DNA of 64,000 nt from Haematobia irritans. Taxonomy: Eukaryota > Arthropoda > Insecta > Diptera > Muscidae. Numbering within the stretch: position 1 is the first letter of the stretch; each line of letters starts with the position of its first letter. Below the pieces are notes generated by a model, which saw only the letters and a list, made by a program, of their open reading frames with translations, was not told the DNA's origin and did no database searches. The stretch spans positions 70,956,632 to 71,020,631 of the forward strand of contig NC_134401.1 of the NCBI RefSeq assembly GCF_050003625.1, read 5' to 3'. Both the position numbers and the translations under genes were made by a program. Shown piece after piece: positions 42,033 to 57,537 of the stretch.

Positions 42033-43479
42033 CACCCAGAAAAAAGTGACCCCTTCTTTAAGTTAAAATGAACTCATTGTGAAGAAAGTTGAACTTCGTA
42101 TAGCGCCAAAGACATTTTTATTTGTTTGAACGATGTGATTTTCGTAGAAATTAGGTATAATTAACTAATATATGGAATGATATTAGTTAACATTTTCCTA
42201 TATTTATGTACCACTATACTACAGAATGAAAAAATTTAACTGATTTGAATTCATATATGGAATGATTTTATTGAAATTTTTTCATTCATTTGGACAAATC
42301 TTACACATTTGTGGTAAAACTTTTACTTCATAATTAGAACTGCTTACCTTCGTTTTTAAATACAATTTTATTTATTTATATGAGCAATTTTATCTTCAAT
42401 AAAAGACATGTTTTATTAATACATTGAATATATTTATTAAGAATCAACAGCATAGAATCTCCTTGAAATATTAGTTTATTATTCCGCTGTTTCCAATTTC
42501 CATGTGATATTATCAACTGTAAAACGCACTTTTTCTTCTTCTTCTTGTACTTTTCACTTTTAATAAGTTGCTGCCTAACGATTTTGTCCTCCTTTTACAA
42601 TTTCAATACCTACAAATATAACAAATCATAAACCATTTTTGTTACAAAAGGTTAGCGTCACTGAATATTACCTGATAATTGAAGATTCCAAAATGAAGAC
42701 AAATGAAAGGGTTGTTATTCTGCTGGTGTTTTCTTTCTTTATATACCATCACGAACATTGATAGATTTATTTTCAAAAAACGAAAATTTTTCTCACTAAT
42801 TTAAAATAATAAATATTTTATATATTTTATTTGTTATTTATTATATTATTTTACAATATTATTTTTTAACAATCTTTCCGTATACCACAACAACGCGATT
42901 CCAACTAAAAAAACAACCCACGCGCAAACATATCGATTACACCCACGCGCAAACACATCGATTGCGATGACAGGTATCGATTACAGGTAGACAATAGAAA
43001 TATAGGAAAATTTCCTATATTCTAACAAGTGTGTTTCCTTAAGTTTTGATTGGATTGCATACTTCTTAGTACGAATGAACTAAAATATTTTTCTATGCCA
43101 AGTGTTGTTCGTATGTATGAAAAACTTTCTATTATAAAGGAAGTCGCAATTATAATTTTATAAGAAATTTTACTAATTTGAGGAAACTTGGTTTTAGTTC
43201 GGGTTTTGTTTATTTTTACGAATGCTTTGTTATCGGTGAATAAAATTTTCTTGTTCAGTAGTAAATTCTTATACCCAGCGAAGAAAATAGTATGAGTAAA
43301 ATTCCATGCCTTATTCTAGTTAATGAACTATTCCTAACTGCTTACAGTATAGGATATTTTTACTGAAACGAGTAAATTTTATTATTTCTCACAAAATTTT
43401 ACCTTAATGGAAATAAAATGGATAAACTATATTGATGAAAAATTTTTCCTTTAGTTTCGAAGGCACTTTTTTCTGGGTG
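42033..43479 (+). mobile_element. inner CACCCAG-type TIR element
   Basis: 1447-bp non-autonomous element, termini CACCCAGAAAAAAGTG and CACTTTTTTCTGGGTG, flanked by TA at 42031-42032 and 43480-43481. It sits inside a copy of the same family in opposite orientation, so the locus reads beta(+) alpha(+) beta(-) alpha(-). The alpha blocks (42033-42835 and, reversed, 43497-44172) pair over about 700 bp with many small indels. No coding capacity. The TA duplication suggests mobilisation by a Tc1/mariner-type enzyme. Confidence 0.8.
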
Positions 43480-44341
43480 TATGTTATGTATATTTGTTAT
43501 TCTAAATTATTGAGAACAGGTTTCGTTTTTTGAAAATTATTGAACATAAATAACAAACAATAAGTCACCAACAGAATCACAACTCCTTCATTCGTCTTGA
43601 TTTTGGAATCTTCAATTATCAGGTAACATTCAGTGACGCTAACCTTTTGTGATTTTGGTATATGATTTTTTATATTTGTAGGTATTGAAATTGTAAAAGG
43701 AGGACAAAATCGTTAGGCAGCAACATATTAAAATTGGAAGGTACAAGAAGAAGAAGAACAAGAAAAATACGTTTTACAGTTGATAACATTGCACGGAAAT
43801 TGGAAATAGTGCAATAGTAAATCCATATTTCAAGGCCAGTCGATGCTGTTGATTCTTAATAAATATATTTAATATATTAATAAAACGTGTCTTTTATTAA
43901 AGGAAAAAATTCGCAATTATAAATAAAATTGTATTTAAAAACGTACATAAACAGTTATAGTTTTGAAGTAAAAGGTTTACCAAAAATATGTAAGATTTGT
44001 CCAAACATAAACATACGAAAATGTTAACTAATATATGGAATGCATTCTGCCTTATTTCTACGAAAATCACACCGTTCAAACAAATAAAAATATCTTTGGA
44101 GTTATACAAAGTGCAATCTTCTTCACATTGAGTTCATTTTAACTTAAAGAAGGGGTCACATTTTTCTGGGTGTACTTATGAAATAAAACTGTAGTTGAAC
44201 ATTTGATTTAAGATACTAAATGTATGTTTAGTTTAATAACTAAAGTTCCTTTATTATTTTGTTGAGTCTGATTTTTAGTTGATTTAATTAAATCAAATAG
44301 TAATTGATATTAAAACTTTTCTTAAATGAATATCTTAATAA

Positions 44342-44812
44342 TACTGCTAAAAAAAGTAGTGAAAATGTTCTTTTTGGGTCCGGAAGTGATGCAATTGGCG
44401 CAGAAGCGATGAATTTTACATGTGCATGTTATGTGTCGGATGTCCACCATTTCCATACCATAAATTTGCATCAAGGTGTGATCCGAATTCAGTGTGGATT
44501 AAACAATTTTGTGATATTTTGCGAAATAAATAAATTTAATATTTTTTATGAATTTTAATGCATTGTAATGCTTGTCTGTCGTTTTACCTCGAATATTTTT
44601 AAAAATGATAGAATTTTCTAAAATGGATTTAGCAAAACTATGTTTTAAACCTTACTATGTTTTAAACCTATTAAAAACAGAGAGTTTACAATTAAAATGA
44701 TTGAAAGAACACCCTGTGTAGTTAAAATCATTAACTTCTTTGAGAGGAAATTTTTGGAAGCCCTTTTAAAGTTGTACCTTTCGAACTACTTCCAATTTTT
44801 TTGCTGGAAAAG
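44342..44812 (+). mobile_element. CCCAGC-ended MITE, copy 3 (diverged)
   Basis: Starts CTGCTAAAAAAAGTAGTGAA and ends CAATTTTTTTGCTGG. The interior GAAAATGTTCTTTTTGGGTC and GCGCAGAAGCGATGAATTTT aligns with copies 1 and 2 but is clearly older or a different subfamily. Confidence 0.7.
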
Positions 44813-44824
44813 AGTGTGGAACTA

Positions 44825-49612
<4,788 letters not shown>

Positions 49613-49762
49613 ATGTGGTCCAATGCTTTATGCACTCTGGGCGTCACAAAACCGATATGCAACTGTCTCAGCAGGCAAGTAGCAGCAGCTGCAGCGGTGG
49701 CAGCAGCTTCTCAAAGTGCTGCAATCACTACTGGACCAACATCTTCAATTTCCTCAACAACG
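49613..49762 (+). CDS. candidate first coding exon of a host gene (partial)
   Basis: ATG at 49613 (context GAAATAATG) opens 50 codons: MWSNALCTLGVTKPICNCLS, then RQ, an alanine-rich run, and a Ser/Thr-rich end. It stops at ACG|GTAATTATT, a good match to an insect 5' splice site; past it the frame closes within a few codons. The N-terminus is hydrophobic with few acidic residues and two basic ones, so a mitochondrial presequence is possible but not shown. The GC-richer, three-base-periodic GCAGCAGCTGCAGC stretch stands out from the AT-rich surroundings. I do not recognise the protein and see no downstream exon within the repeats to the right. Alternative: a chance frame over a CAG-type microsatellite. 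Confidence 0.4.
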
Positions 49763-50015
49763 GTAATTATTGCTTAGAATTTTTGGGAAATGGGCAATTT
49801 ATTATCACAGATTAATTTCGGTTTTAATAAAACTGTAATATTTTGCTTATGCTGAAGCAACATTATTATATTTACCAAAGCATAACATAAATGTAGCCAT
49901 TGGTACACTGAAAAATATAACTCTTTCTACTCAAACGAATTTTTAGACAAACAACTATCACTTGCTTTATGCTGTAAGCGCCTTTTCTGTAATACAAACA
50001 ATGTATATATCCCTA
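49763..50015. other. putative intron or spacer
   Basis: AT-rich DNA after the candidate splice donor. No other feature seen. Confidence 0.4.
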
Positions 50016-50340
50016 CACCCTAAAAAAAAAACAAAAAAGCTTCTTGCATGTGTTCCGAACATATTTTGCAGGAAGCACATATATTATTGGATATTGTTGA
50101 AACATTATTATGTTTGTTTTGCGTGAACATATTATATATTTGGAAGCATTTTGAGCCCAAAAATATTATATGCGTGGAAGAATTTTCTCACAAAGAAGAT
50201 TGTGCTAAAACAAAATTATTTCTGCCTTATTGCATATTCCCTCACATCTTTCTCACTTCCACGAAATTTTTTAGTTCTTAGCACCTTTTTCTGTAATACA
50301 AACAATGTTGAAGAAATTCTTCAATTTTACCTTTCGTCTG

Positions 50341-50404
50341 GACGGAAAATCGAACCGAGGACCAACAGTTTGTAAGCCACTGTCCACTGGGCTACGTAGC
50401 TGTT
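50341..50404 (-). repeat. tRNA-derived core, minus strand (copy B)
   Basis: Read on the minus strand: GCTACGTAGCCCAGTGG (A-box-like), a short stem, then CCTCGGTTCGATTTTCCGTC (B-box-like GGTTCGATT). This is the layout of a tRNA gene, but stems are imperfect and there is no usable anticodon arm, so it is a tRNA-derived promoter rather than a tRNA gene. Confidence 0.75.
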
Positions 50405-50470
50405 ATTAGCATAGTTTGCGGCGCCCACGAGCCGATGCAAACAAAACATTATTTAACAGAAACATACGTT

Positions 50471-50548
50471 TGTTGGCCACGAGAAGCAATGGTTAGCATG
50501 TCCTCCTTGCATGCAAAGTGTCGTGGGTTGAATACCTGCTCCGACCGA
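50471..50548 (+). repeat. tRNA-derived core, plus strand (copy B)
   Basis: AGCAATGGTTAGCATG (A-box-like), a GCATG...CATGC stem, then GTGGGTTGAATACC (degenerate B box). It points away from the minus-strand core about 66 bp to its left. Confidence 0.72.
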
Positions 50549-50565
50549 ACACCAAATTTTTTTTA

Positions 50566-51520
50566 TACCCTAAACCACATAGTGCTCAGGGTATAATAAG
50601 TTTGATCTGCCAAAAAATGTGCCTACCAGAAATATTGATTTTAGACCCCATAAAATATATACCGATCGACTCAGAATCACCTCCTGAGTCGATCTAGCGC
50701 TTGGTGTCCGTCTGTCCATGTATTTGTTGTTCATAGGATTCCGGTCGTAATTTTTAACCGATTTTAATGACATTTGGTGCAGGGTATTGAATTTGGAAGA
50801 AATCGGATCAAATTTAGATATAGATCCCATATATATGTATCGCCCGATTTCGACAAATGGGGTCACGTTGCGCTTTTTTGTCAAACGGATTATCACCACA
50901 TTTGGCAAAAGGTAATCATTTTCATCGCCCTTTAAGTTTGCAAAATTTCATTCAAATCGGTTCAGATTTAGATATAGCTCTCATATATATGTATCGCCCG
51001 ATTTTCCCAAATTTGGCCACAAAACCCTTATTTATCAACCGATCTTACTCAAAGTAAATATAATCTTCTATAGCACTAACTATATGTGCAAAAAATCGAA
51101 ATCGGTTCAGATTTAGATATAGCTCCCATATATATGCATAGCCCGATTTTCCCAAATTTGTGCATAGAACCCTTATTTATTAACCGATCTTACTCAAAGT
51201 TGGCTAGATCCAGTCCTATATAGTACTAACTATATGTGCAAAATTTCATCGAAATCGGTTCAGATGTAGATATAGCTCCCATATATGTATCGCTCCATTT
51301 TGAAAAATTCGCACCTAATAACATTATGTTTGACCATACAGGCCTCATTTCTTAACTGATCTTACTCAAATTTTGCACAAGGTAACCTTTTGTGGATTAA
51401 TCAAACCCGCAAAATATTATGAACTTGGTTCAGATTTAGATATAGCTTCCATATATATGCATCGCTCGATTTTCCCAAATTTGGCTATTGTACTCCTATT
51501 TATTAACCAATGTTACTCAA
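50566..51520. repeat. dispersed repeat with diverged internal units
   Basis: Begins with the palindromic TATACCCTAAACCACATAGT / CAGGGTATAATAAGTTTGAT segment and continues with four to five diverged units of about 145-170 bp. Each contains AAATCGGTTCAGATTTAGAT and CCCATATATATGTATCGCCC (at about 50956, 51098, 51254 and 51428). Open frames across it are incidental. Confidence 0.75.
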
Positions 51521-51919
51521 ATATAAAATAATTGTGAACTACTTAAGAATATTGCTCGATTTTTGGATTTATTACCAACACTAATTGAACTATTTTCTCT
51601 TTTTGATAATGGGCTCACTATTTGTGACATACTAACTCCGTAGGTGCAATATCAACTACAGCCGGTGTTGCTAGAAATAGGGGAAATTCCCTATATGTAG
51701 GGTTTTTCTAATATTTAGCGTCTTGTATGGACGTAGGGCCACAATGTAGGGACATTTTCACTCAACACAATTTGCAATAATTTTTAACATTTTGGTGGCT
51801 CTAGAGGAGGAAATTAGAAGCCGGCAAAGGCTTGACCATTAACAATGTGTGGTAACAACAGTTACCACTCTTGCGAAAAAAAAATCTAACAAAATTTGAA
51901 GATTACCACAAATCTAGCA
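51521..51919. other. AT-rich spacer, no gene seen
   Basis: No supported gene. A small inverted motif, GGGGAAATTCCCTATATGTA, lies near 51690. Confidence 0.5.
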
Positions 51920-52197
51920 AACAAATATTTCTATAGAAATTTTAGTCAAAACTTTATTCCTGTGGAAAATTTTGTCAACATTTTATTTCTATAGAAAATT
52001 TTGTCAAAATTGTATTTCTATAGACATTTTTGTTAAAATATTATTTCTCTAAAAATTTTTCCAAATTTTTTATTTCTATGGAATTTTTTCTCAAAATTTT
52101 ATTTCTATAGAATTTATTGTCAACATTTTATTTCTACAGAAAAATTTCTCACAAAAATTTGTTTATAGAAACTTTTTCCAAAACTTTATTTTTATAG
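51920..52197. repeat. 29-30-bp tandem repeat TTTATTTCTATAG
   Basis: Eight or more diverged units of the form AAAATTTTGTCAACATTTTATTTCTATAG, clearest at 51970-52030. The motif is one I associate with muscid fly genomes. It abuts the CACCCAG-type element at 52199. Confidence 0.85.
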
Positions 52198-52198
52198 A

Positions 52199-52702
52199 CA
52201 CCCAGAAAAAAGGGGCTCTATTGCCAACTGAACTTTATTTTAGTTCATGAAGATTAGTTGATTTTAGTTAAATATGAGTAAATGTTCCTTATTTGAATAA
52301 TTTTTTGCTAACTTTAATGAAGTGAACTAAAAATAAGAAAAAAAGTTGTATACAAATATAGTGCACAACTTTACTAAAAAATAAAATAGTTCATATTTTC
52401 CTAAAATGGCAGAAGTTTGCTTAAATTGAGTTCATAAGTCTCTCAAATAAGTAAATTTTACTAAAATTGTACCTGTCGTGAACTTCGTACAGCGCTAAAG
52501 ACATTTTAACAATTTTTAAATCCAATTTTTTCTTTCAACATATGAAATTTTCTTAAACAACAGAAAAAAATAATTATTTTTAAAAAATTTTCTTCAGTTT
52601 GACAAAAAGTATTAACATGTTGCAATTAGAAAACTATTTTATTTAAAATTTTCTAAAATAAACCTACATTTTCTTCCACGGTGGGTTCACTTTTTTTGGG
52701 TG
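52199..52702. mobile_element. CACCCAG-type MITE, 0.5 kb
   Basis: Termini CACCCAGAAAAAAGGGGCTC at 52199 and, reversed, CACCCAAAAAAAGTGAACCC ending at 52702. The interior is AT-rich with GTTCAT and GAACTA words, like the ends of the elements at 39318-44172. Flanking dinucleotides are GA rather than TA. Confidence 0.68.
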
Positions 52703-53438
52703 GAGATTTAACAAAAAAAAAAATACTATTTTGGATAGAATTCTACCAACTGTGGCAACCGTGGTGGTAATACAAATTTATATTCCAAGGCTAGGGTCAC
52801 ACTATGCAAATATTTGACCAAAATGAGTGTCAAACATTTTTCCAGAACCATTTTCCAAATATGTGGATACGGTTTTTGTAAAATATCCCTACCATGATGT
52901 TATATATCCAATATGAGCCCAAAATGTTTGCTGGTTTGGCTGTGGCGACGGATTCTTTTTCGATTTCTGTCAAATATTTGCCCAGTGTGACCATAGCATA
53001 AGTTATATACGGTGCATATTCATGTTTTAAGATAATAAAGTACTTAGAACCATTTTTGTTTTGTAAAATTTGTTTAAATTTAACGAAAAATATTGTAGGA
53101 AAAATTGTTTGGGAATGTATGGGAAAGTACACCCTCAAAAAAATCGCCTCTCTAACATATGTTCCAAACATATTTTGCAGGAAGCACATATATTATTGGA
53201 TACTGCCGAAACATTAATATGTTTGTTTAATGTGAACATATTATATGTTTGGAAGCATTTTGAGCCCAAAAATATTATATACTTGGAAGAATTTTCCCCA
53301 AAGAAGATTGTGCTCATTCCCTAACATAATTTTCACTTCCACGAAATTTTTTAGTTCTTGGCACCTTTTTCTGTAATACAAATAATGTTGAAGAAATTAT
53401 TCAATTTTATAATTTTTTTAAATTTTACCTTTCGCCTG

Positions 53439-53506
53439 GACGGAGAATCGAACCGAGGACCATACAGTGTGTAAGCCAACACACTACCACTGAGCTACGT
53501 AGCTGT
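53439..53506 (-). repeat. tRNA-derived core, minus strand (copy C)
   Basis: On the minus strand: AGCTACGTAGCTCAGTGGTA with a near-consensus A box (TAGCTCAGTGG), an anticodon-arm-like stem GTGTG...CACAC, and CCTCGGTTCGATTCTCCGTC with a B box. This is close to a complete tRNA outline, but its acceptor stem does not pair well. Confidence 0.8.
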
Positions 53507-53615
53507 TATAGTCACCAGTAGATAATTATCGTTATAAGTTACATTTATATAGCATAGTTTGCAGCGCCCACGAGCCCATGCAAACATAACATTATTTAAC
53601 AGAAACATACATGCG

Positions 53616-53690
53616 TTGGCAACATGGAGCAGTGGTTAGCATGTCTGTCGTACATGCAAAGGGTCGTGGGTTCAATCCCTGCTCTGACCA
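53616..53690 (+). repeat. tRNA-derived core, plus strand (copy C)
   Basis: TGGAGCAGTGGTTAGCATG (A box), a stem GCATGT...ACATGC with a 7-base loop, and GTGGGTTCAATCCCTGCTC (B box GGTTCAATCC). A T-rich terminator follows at 53699. It resembles a SINE head. Confidence 0.8.
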
Positions 53691-53704
53691 AACACCAATT
53701 TTTT

Positions 53705-54144
53705 TTAATTTACACATTTATATTTATAACATATGTTACAATATTAAAGTTTTATAATGAAACTTCGAAATGTGTGTTATTAAAAATTTACAGTCGGAAA
53801 CAGTGCTTGATATAAACGAAATGGACTGAGCTTTTGGATAAAACATTATTTTTTTTCGCAAAAATAACAATTTTGTAATAAAAAACTGTTTTTGGTATAA
53901 AAGTTTGAAATTTTGGAAGGAATTCAAAAACTCTAACAAAAGAAGAAAGGGGAGTATAAACATACATAAATAATTTTATAATATACACATACATTTATTT
54001 AGGCGTGAACAGTTTTTTACTAGCATTTAACACCATTTTAAATGCATTTAAAACTTATCATGTTTTGTACTTAATTTAATTTTTAACTTTAAGGTCGGTA
54101 TTAAGTTGGCATTATCGCTCTAAAATGACGCTGTTTTGACTTTT
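53705..54144. other. AT-rich spacer, no gene seen
   Basis: Nothing recognisable; short AT-rich frames only. Confidence 0.5.
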
Positions 54145-55038
54145 AAAGTGTGATATGGTCAAAATTTGGTCAATATAAACTTGACGTATTTCTTTCAATT
54201 TTGCATTTAAAAAACCTGAACACCCCTCATTTTGAAGGTATGTATGTGTAGAATGTTGCTCCTATTTTGATTTTGGAATTCACACTTCAGTTGTCAAAAT
54301 GCCGTCCAAGCAAGAAGAGCAGCGTATCAAAATTTTGCTCGCGCATTGCGAAAATCCGAGTTACTCGCACGCAAAGCTGGCAAAATCGCTAAAAGTTGTC
54401 AAATCAACCGTTACAAATGTAATTAAAGTGTTTGGGGAACGTTTGTCGACAGCCAGGAAGTCTGGATCGGGGGGAAATTGAAAACCGGAAGCCGCTGAGA
54501 CGACAAAGAGAGTTGCCGGTAGTTTCAAGCGAAACCCTAACCTCTCTCTCCGAGATGGCGCAAATAAGCTGGGTGTATCGTCTACAACCGTGCGTCAATC
54601 CAAAAAACGAGCCGAACTATCGACTTACAAGAAGGTAGTGACTCCAAATCGCGATGATAAACAAAACACGACGGCCAAAGCGCGATCCCGGAGGCTGTAC
54701 ACGATGATGCTGACGAAGTTTGACTGCGTGGTAATGGACGACGAAACCTACGTCAAAGCCGACTACAAGCAGCTTCCGGGACAGGAGTTTTATACGGCAA
54801 AAGGAAGGGGAAAGGTAGCAGATATTTTCAAGCACATAAATCTGTCAAAGTTCGCAAAGAAATATCTGGTTTGGCAAGCCATCTGTACCTGTGGTTTGAA
54901 AAGCATCATATTCATAGCTTCCGGGACTGTCAAAAAATTTTGCGTGAAAGAGTGTTTGATTAAACGTCTGCTACCTTTCCTGAAGAAACACGGTTGTTCC
55001 GTACTGTTTTGGCCGGATTTGGCATCTTGCCATTTGTA
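54145..55038 (+). mobile_element. DD37E Tc1/mariner-group relic, copy 2
   Basis: Left terminus AAAGTGTGATATGGTCAAAA, matching GGGTGATACGGTCAAAATTT of copy 1. It carries the 5' part of the transposase gene and is cut off after the second catalytic Asp. The right terminus is missing. Confidence 0.82.
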
Positions 55039-55039
55039 A
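54299..55039 (+). pseudogene. DD37E transposase, N-terminal two thirds
   Basis: ATG at 54299 (CAAAATGCCG). HTH region MPSKQEEQRIKILLAHCENP through KSTVTNVIKVFGERLS, then a TGA at 54479-54481, probably a decayed CGA. The same frame continues with no further stop through LSLRDGANKLGVSSTTVRQS, the first Asp (VVMDDETYVKAD) and the second (LFWPDLASCH), where it runs into unrelated DNA and a stop. The catalytic Glu is lost. With the relic at 39871-40311 it outlines the whole family protein. Confidence 0.85.
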
Positions 55040-55278
55040 CGATCCCCCTTCTTGGTCTGATCTCCTCTGACTTTGGATACCTAATGGCCCCGGCCATGCT
55101 CAGTCTTGGGGCGGTTCTTATTCAGAGAAGATAGTTTTGGATACATTATCATAAACTCAAAGTGTACAATAGGTAGCCTGATACTATAGTGTTCGTGTAG
55201 ATAAATTAATAGAATGACAGTACTATTTTGGTATTAAATCCACTTTGCCCAGGGTGTTATATGGCATACATCTTACCT
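55040..55278. other. spacer, no gene seen
   Basis: Slightly GC-richer start (CGATCCCCCTTCTTGGTCTG, 55043), then AT-rich. Not recognised. Confidence 0.4.
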
Positions 55279-55280
55279 CT

Positions 55281-56434
55281 GCACGCACAGAAAAAACATG
55301 TTTGGACATGGTTGCCGCATCCATTTAATGCTTATTTAGAGTATGTAATTGTCGCGAAAACCATGTATTTTGTCTTTGTAAAAATAATTTTCGAGCGGAG
55401 AAAAATATATGTTGGCAATAAGCATTTAAATGGTTCTCAAATGCCGCAAACATGTTCTATTATTTAAATGATAGAATTTGAGACCATTATATGGTCAGGA
55501 AAATCATGTATCTGACCATTCAATTTTTTTACTTTTTTGCAGAGAAAAAAATATTTTTATAGTTTACGTATAGACATGTCTACAACCATTACATGGCCAT
55601 AAAGACCATGTACATTGTTTTCGTGACCAGTTAATTTTTTAATTTTTTTGCAGCGACAAGAATTTTATAAAAACATTGAGCAGGTACACACGATTTTCAT
55701 TTTGCGCGTCAGTCGTGTGTTGATTGTTTCTTGGAATGGACGGAGAATACGGAATTATTGTGTTTTGTGTTAATTTATTTATTCAGAAATGGCACGTGGT
55801 TTTATGTGAATACAAAAAAGGAAAGTGTAATTGAAAAAAATATACCTGGTTTTTGTTCTGCATTTTGATATATGGTATAATTTATTTTTATTTGCAGTTA
55901 CATCATGTCTGCGTTTGTACATTTGATGGTCACGAAGTAAATATGGAATGATTACTTATTGTTGAAATTGAACCAAACTAGAGTGTGTAAAAATATGTGA
56001 AGATTGCTTGCACGACATTATAAATACAAATAAACAATGAATTAGTTTATAAATAAATAAAAACAAAAAAATAAAGTTGATTTTGTGTTTTCTTTTCTCA
56101 AGTGGCGTCCTTTTTTCGACGACGAAAAATGTTTTTTCATAAAAATCAAAACATTTTAGGTTGTGACCATGTTCTTTTAACTAGAAGAAAAACATTTTTG
56201 ACGAATAACATAACATTTTAGATCGTGACCATTGTCTTTTAATGGAAACAAAATTCTTTTTATCAATATAATAACATTTTAGATGAGGACAGTTGTATTT
56301 TTCTTAGAACCATGTTCACTGAGCCAACATGGTTGCAGGTTAAAATGTTATATGGTCGCCGCAAAAATAGCTGCTATCATATTATTTTGCTCTTCGAATA
56401 TGATTGTGGCAATCATGTTTCTTCTCTGCGTGTG
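55281..56434. mobile_element. 1.15-kb TIR element, CACGCAGAGAA termini
   Basis: Inverted termini GCACGCACAGAAAAAACATG at 55281 and, reversed, CACACGCAGAGAAGAAACATG-type sequence at 56434 (one indel and two mismatches). Inside are repeated ACCATGTA/ATGGTC words and AACATTTTAGAT-type repeats at 56150-56290. No transposase. Superfamily not assigned. Confidence 0.62.
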
Positions 56435-57480
56435 ATTAGGCTAACCTTTCCTTTCGCGAATCCCAAACAAAATTTAGAACTTCATATTAAATTTCATTTA
56501 ATATAATGGAAGTAAGTGTCGTAGATTAAACATATGAACGTATAACAAATGAGAGGTCTTATAGCTGATTGAGTATAATGGCATATAAAATGATAAATTT
56601 ATGTATGGATATATATAAAATATTAGTAAACTATATGTTTTGACTAAAAGGTATAATACTATGTATAACAACGAAATAGCGAGCTAATTCCATATGTATG
56701 AGAATGTCAAATACGGTTGACTTACCATTTAAAATCCATCGCAGTCCTCAGGCCTGATGAAGGAGGATAGTGAAGTCGGGGCTTTATAATTTTAGGATCG
56801 AATTAACTCGCTCGAAGTGTACGTTCAGTGGAGGTAAATTAGTTGTGAACAATAAAATGTATTAAATTAAGATAAAGCTCTATTATATTAATCTTGCATA
56901 GACAGGGGATGGTTCCAGATACAATTATCAATCTCACATTTACAGCGATATAGTTCCCGAGATAATTCAGAGACACTTTTATTTGTCGGAAGATTAAATA
57001 TTGTTGATTTGGTATTTACGAGGACGATATGTAGTATGGACCAAATGCTCTGTGATCTTCCTTTTCCATGTTTATTAGTGGGATTCTTGATATTCACCCA
57101 AGTAACGGCAATTCACAATTTTTCTAAATTGTTGTCCTCTACGGCTAAGGGCTGCTTAACTATCCGTAAAATTAAGATTTGTTCCTGCCGCAGGCCCAAC
57201 TGGTCGATATTCGTATGTATATATTTTTGGAGTTCTATACTTTTTATGTATTTTCGGTATTTTTCCAATTAATTTTCAATTATAAATTTTTTTCCTATTT
57301 TTTTTTTCGACATAAAAAAAATTTTATGACTCCTTTTTCTCTTTTTTTCTCAATCCCCTCAATTTTTTTTTCTTTTGACACATTTCAAATTTTTTCAAAA
57401 ATTTTCTATTTCATTTCAACAGCTCCTATAATTTTTAATTTTTTCAAGTAGAACTTTTCGTCGCCACAATCCTTCTTACA
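56435..57480. other. AT-rich region, possible 3' LTR of the second gypsy element
   Basis: No gene. On the minus strand a purine tract, AAGAAGGAT, precedes TGTGGCGACGAAAAG at about 57466. This could mark the start of the 3' LTR of the pol relic to the right. Without a second LTR copy the boundary is a guess. T-rich tracts fill 57290-57400. Confidence 0.35.
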
Positions 57481-57493
57481 AACAATACACTGC

Positions 57494-57496
<3 letters not shown>

Positions 57497-57528
<32 letters not shown>
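57497..57528. repeat. poly(A) homopolymer
   Basis: About 30 consecutive A bases just downstream (in the sense direction) of the gypsy pol stop. Confidence 0.95.
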
Positions 57529-57529
<1 letters not shown>

Positions 57530-57537
57530 AAACATTT

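Larger units (their letters stand above)
39318..44172 (-). mobile_element. outer CACCCAG-type TIR element (split)
   Basis: Non-autonomous element whose right terminus is ...TTTTTCTGGGTG at 44172 followed by TA. The left terminus is lost at about 39318. Pieces: 39318-39620, 40571-40620, 41885-42030 and 43482-44172. The same blocks in the same order, on the other strand, make up the inner copy at 42033-43479, which shows that these dispersed pieces form one element. The gaps hold a DD37E relic, a CCCAGC-type relic, the GTTGCCTGTGGG element and the inner copy. Confidence 0.75.
50016..50563. repeat. tRNA-like composite repeat, copy B
   Basis: Starts CACCCTAAAAAAAAAACAAA and shares with copy C (53131-53704) the run AACATATTTTGCAGGAAGCA, CTTAGCACCTTTTTCTGTAA, and two tRNA-like cores in opposite orientation: minus strand 50341-50404 and plus strand 50471-50548. 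Confidence 0.8.
53131..53704. repeat. tRNA-like composite repeat, copy C (best preserved)
   Basis: Starts CACCCTCAAAAAAATCGCCT. It has the same block order as copy B, with two well-preserved tRNA-like cores facing away from each other (53439-53506 minus, 53616-53690 plus) separated by about 109 bp. It ends in a short T-run, AATTTTTTTTAATT, suited to pol III termination for the plus-strand core. Confidence 0.82.

Noticed and set aside
50570..50908. 112-codon minus-strand frame
   Set aside because: Falls in a dispersed multi-unit repeat and is not maintained across its units.
53439..53506. Functional tRNA gene
   Set aside because: A and B boxes are good, but the acceptor stem does not pair and the unit lies within a dispersed repeat, so it is treated as tRNA-derived.
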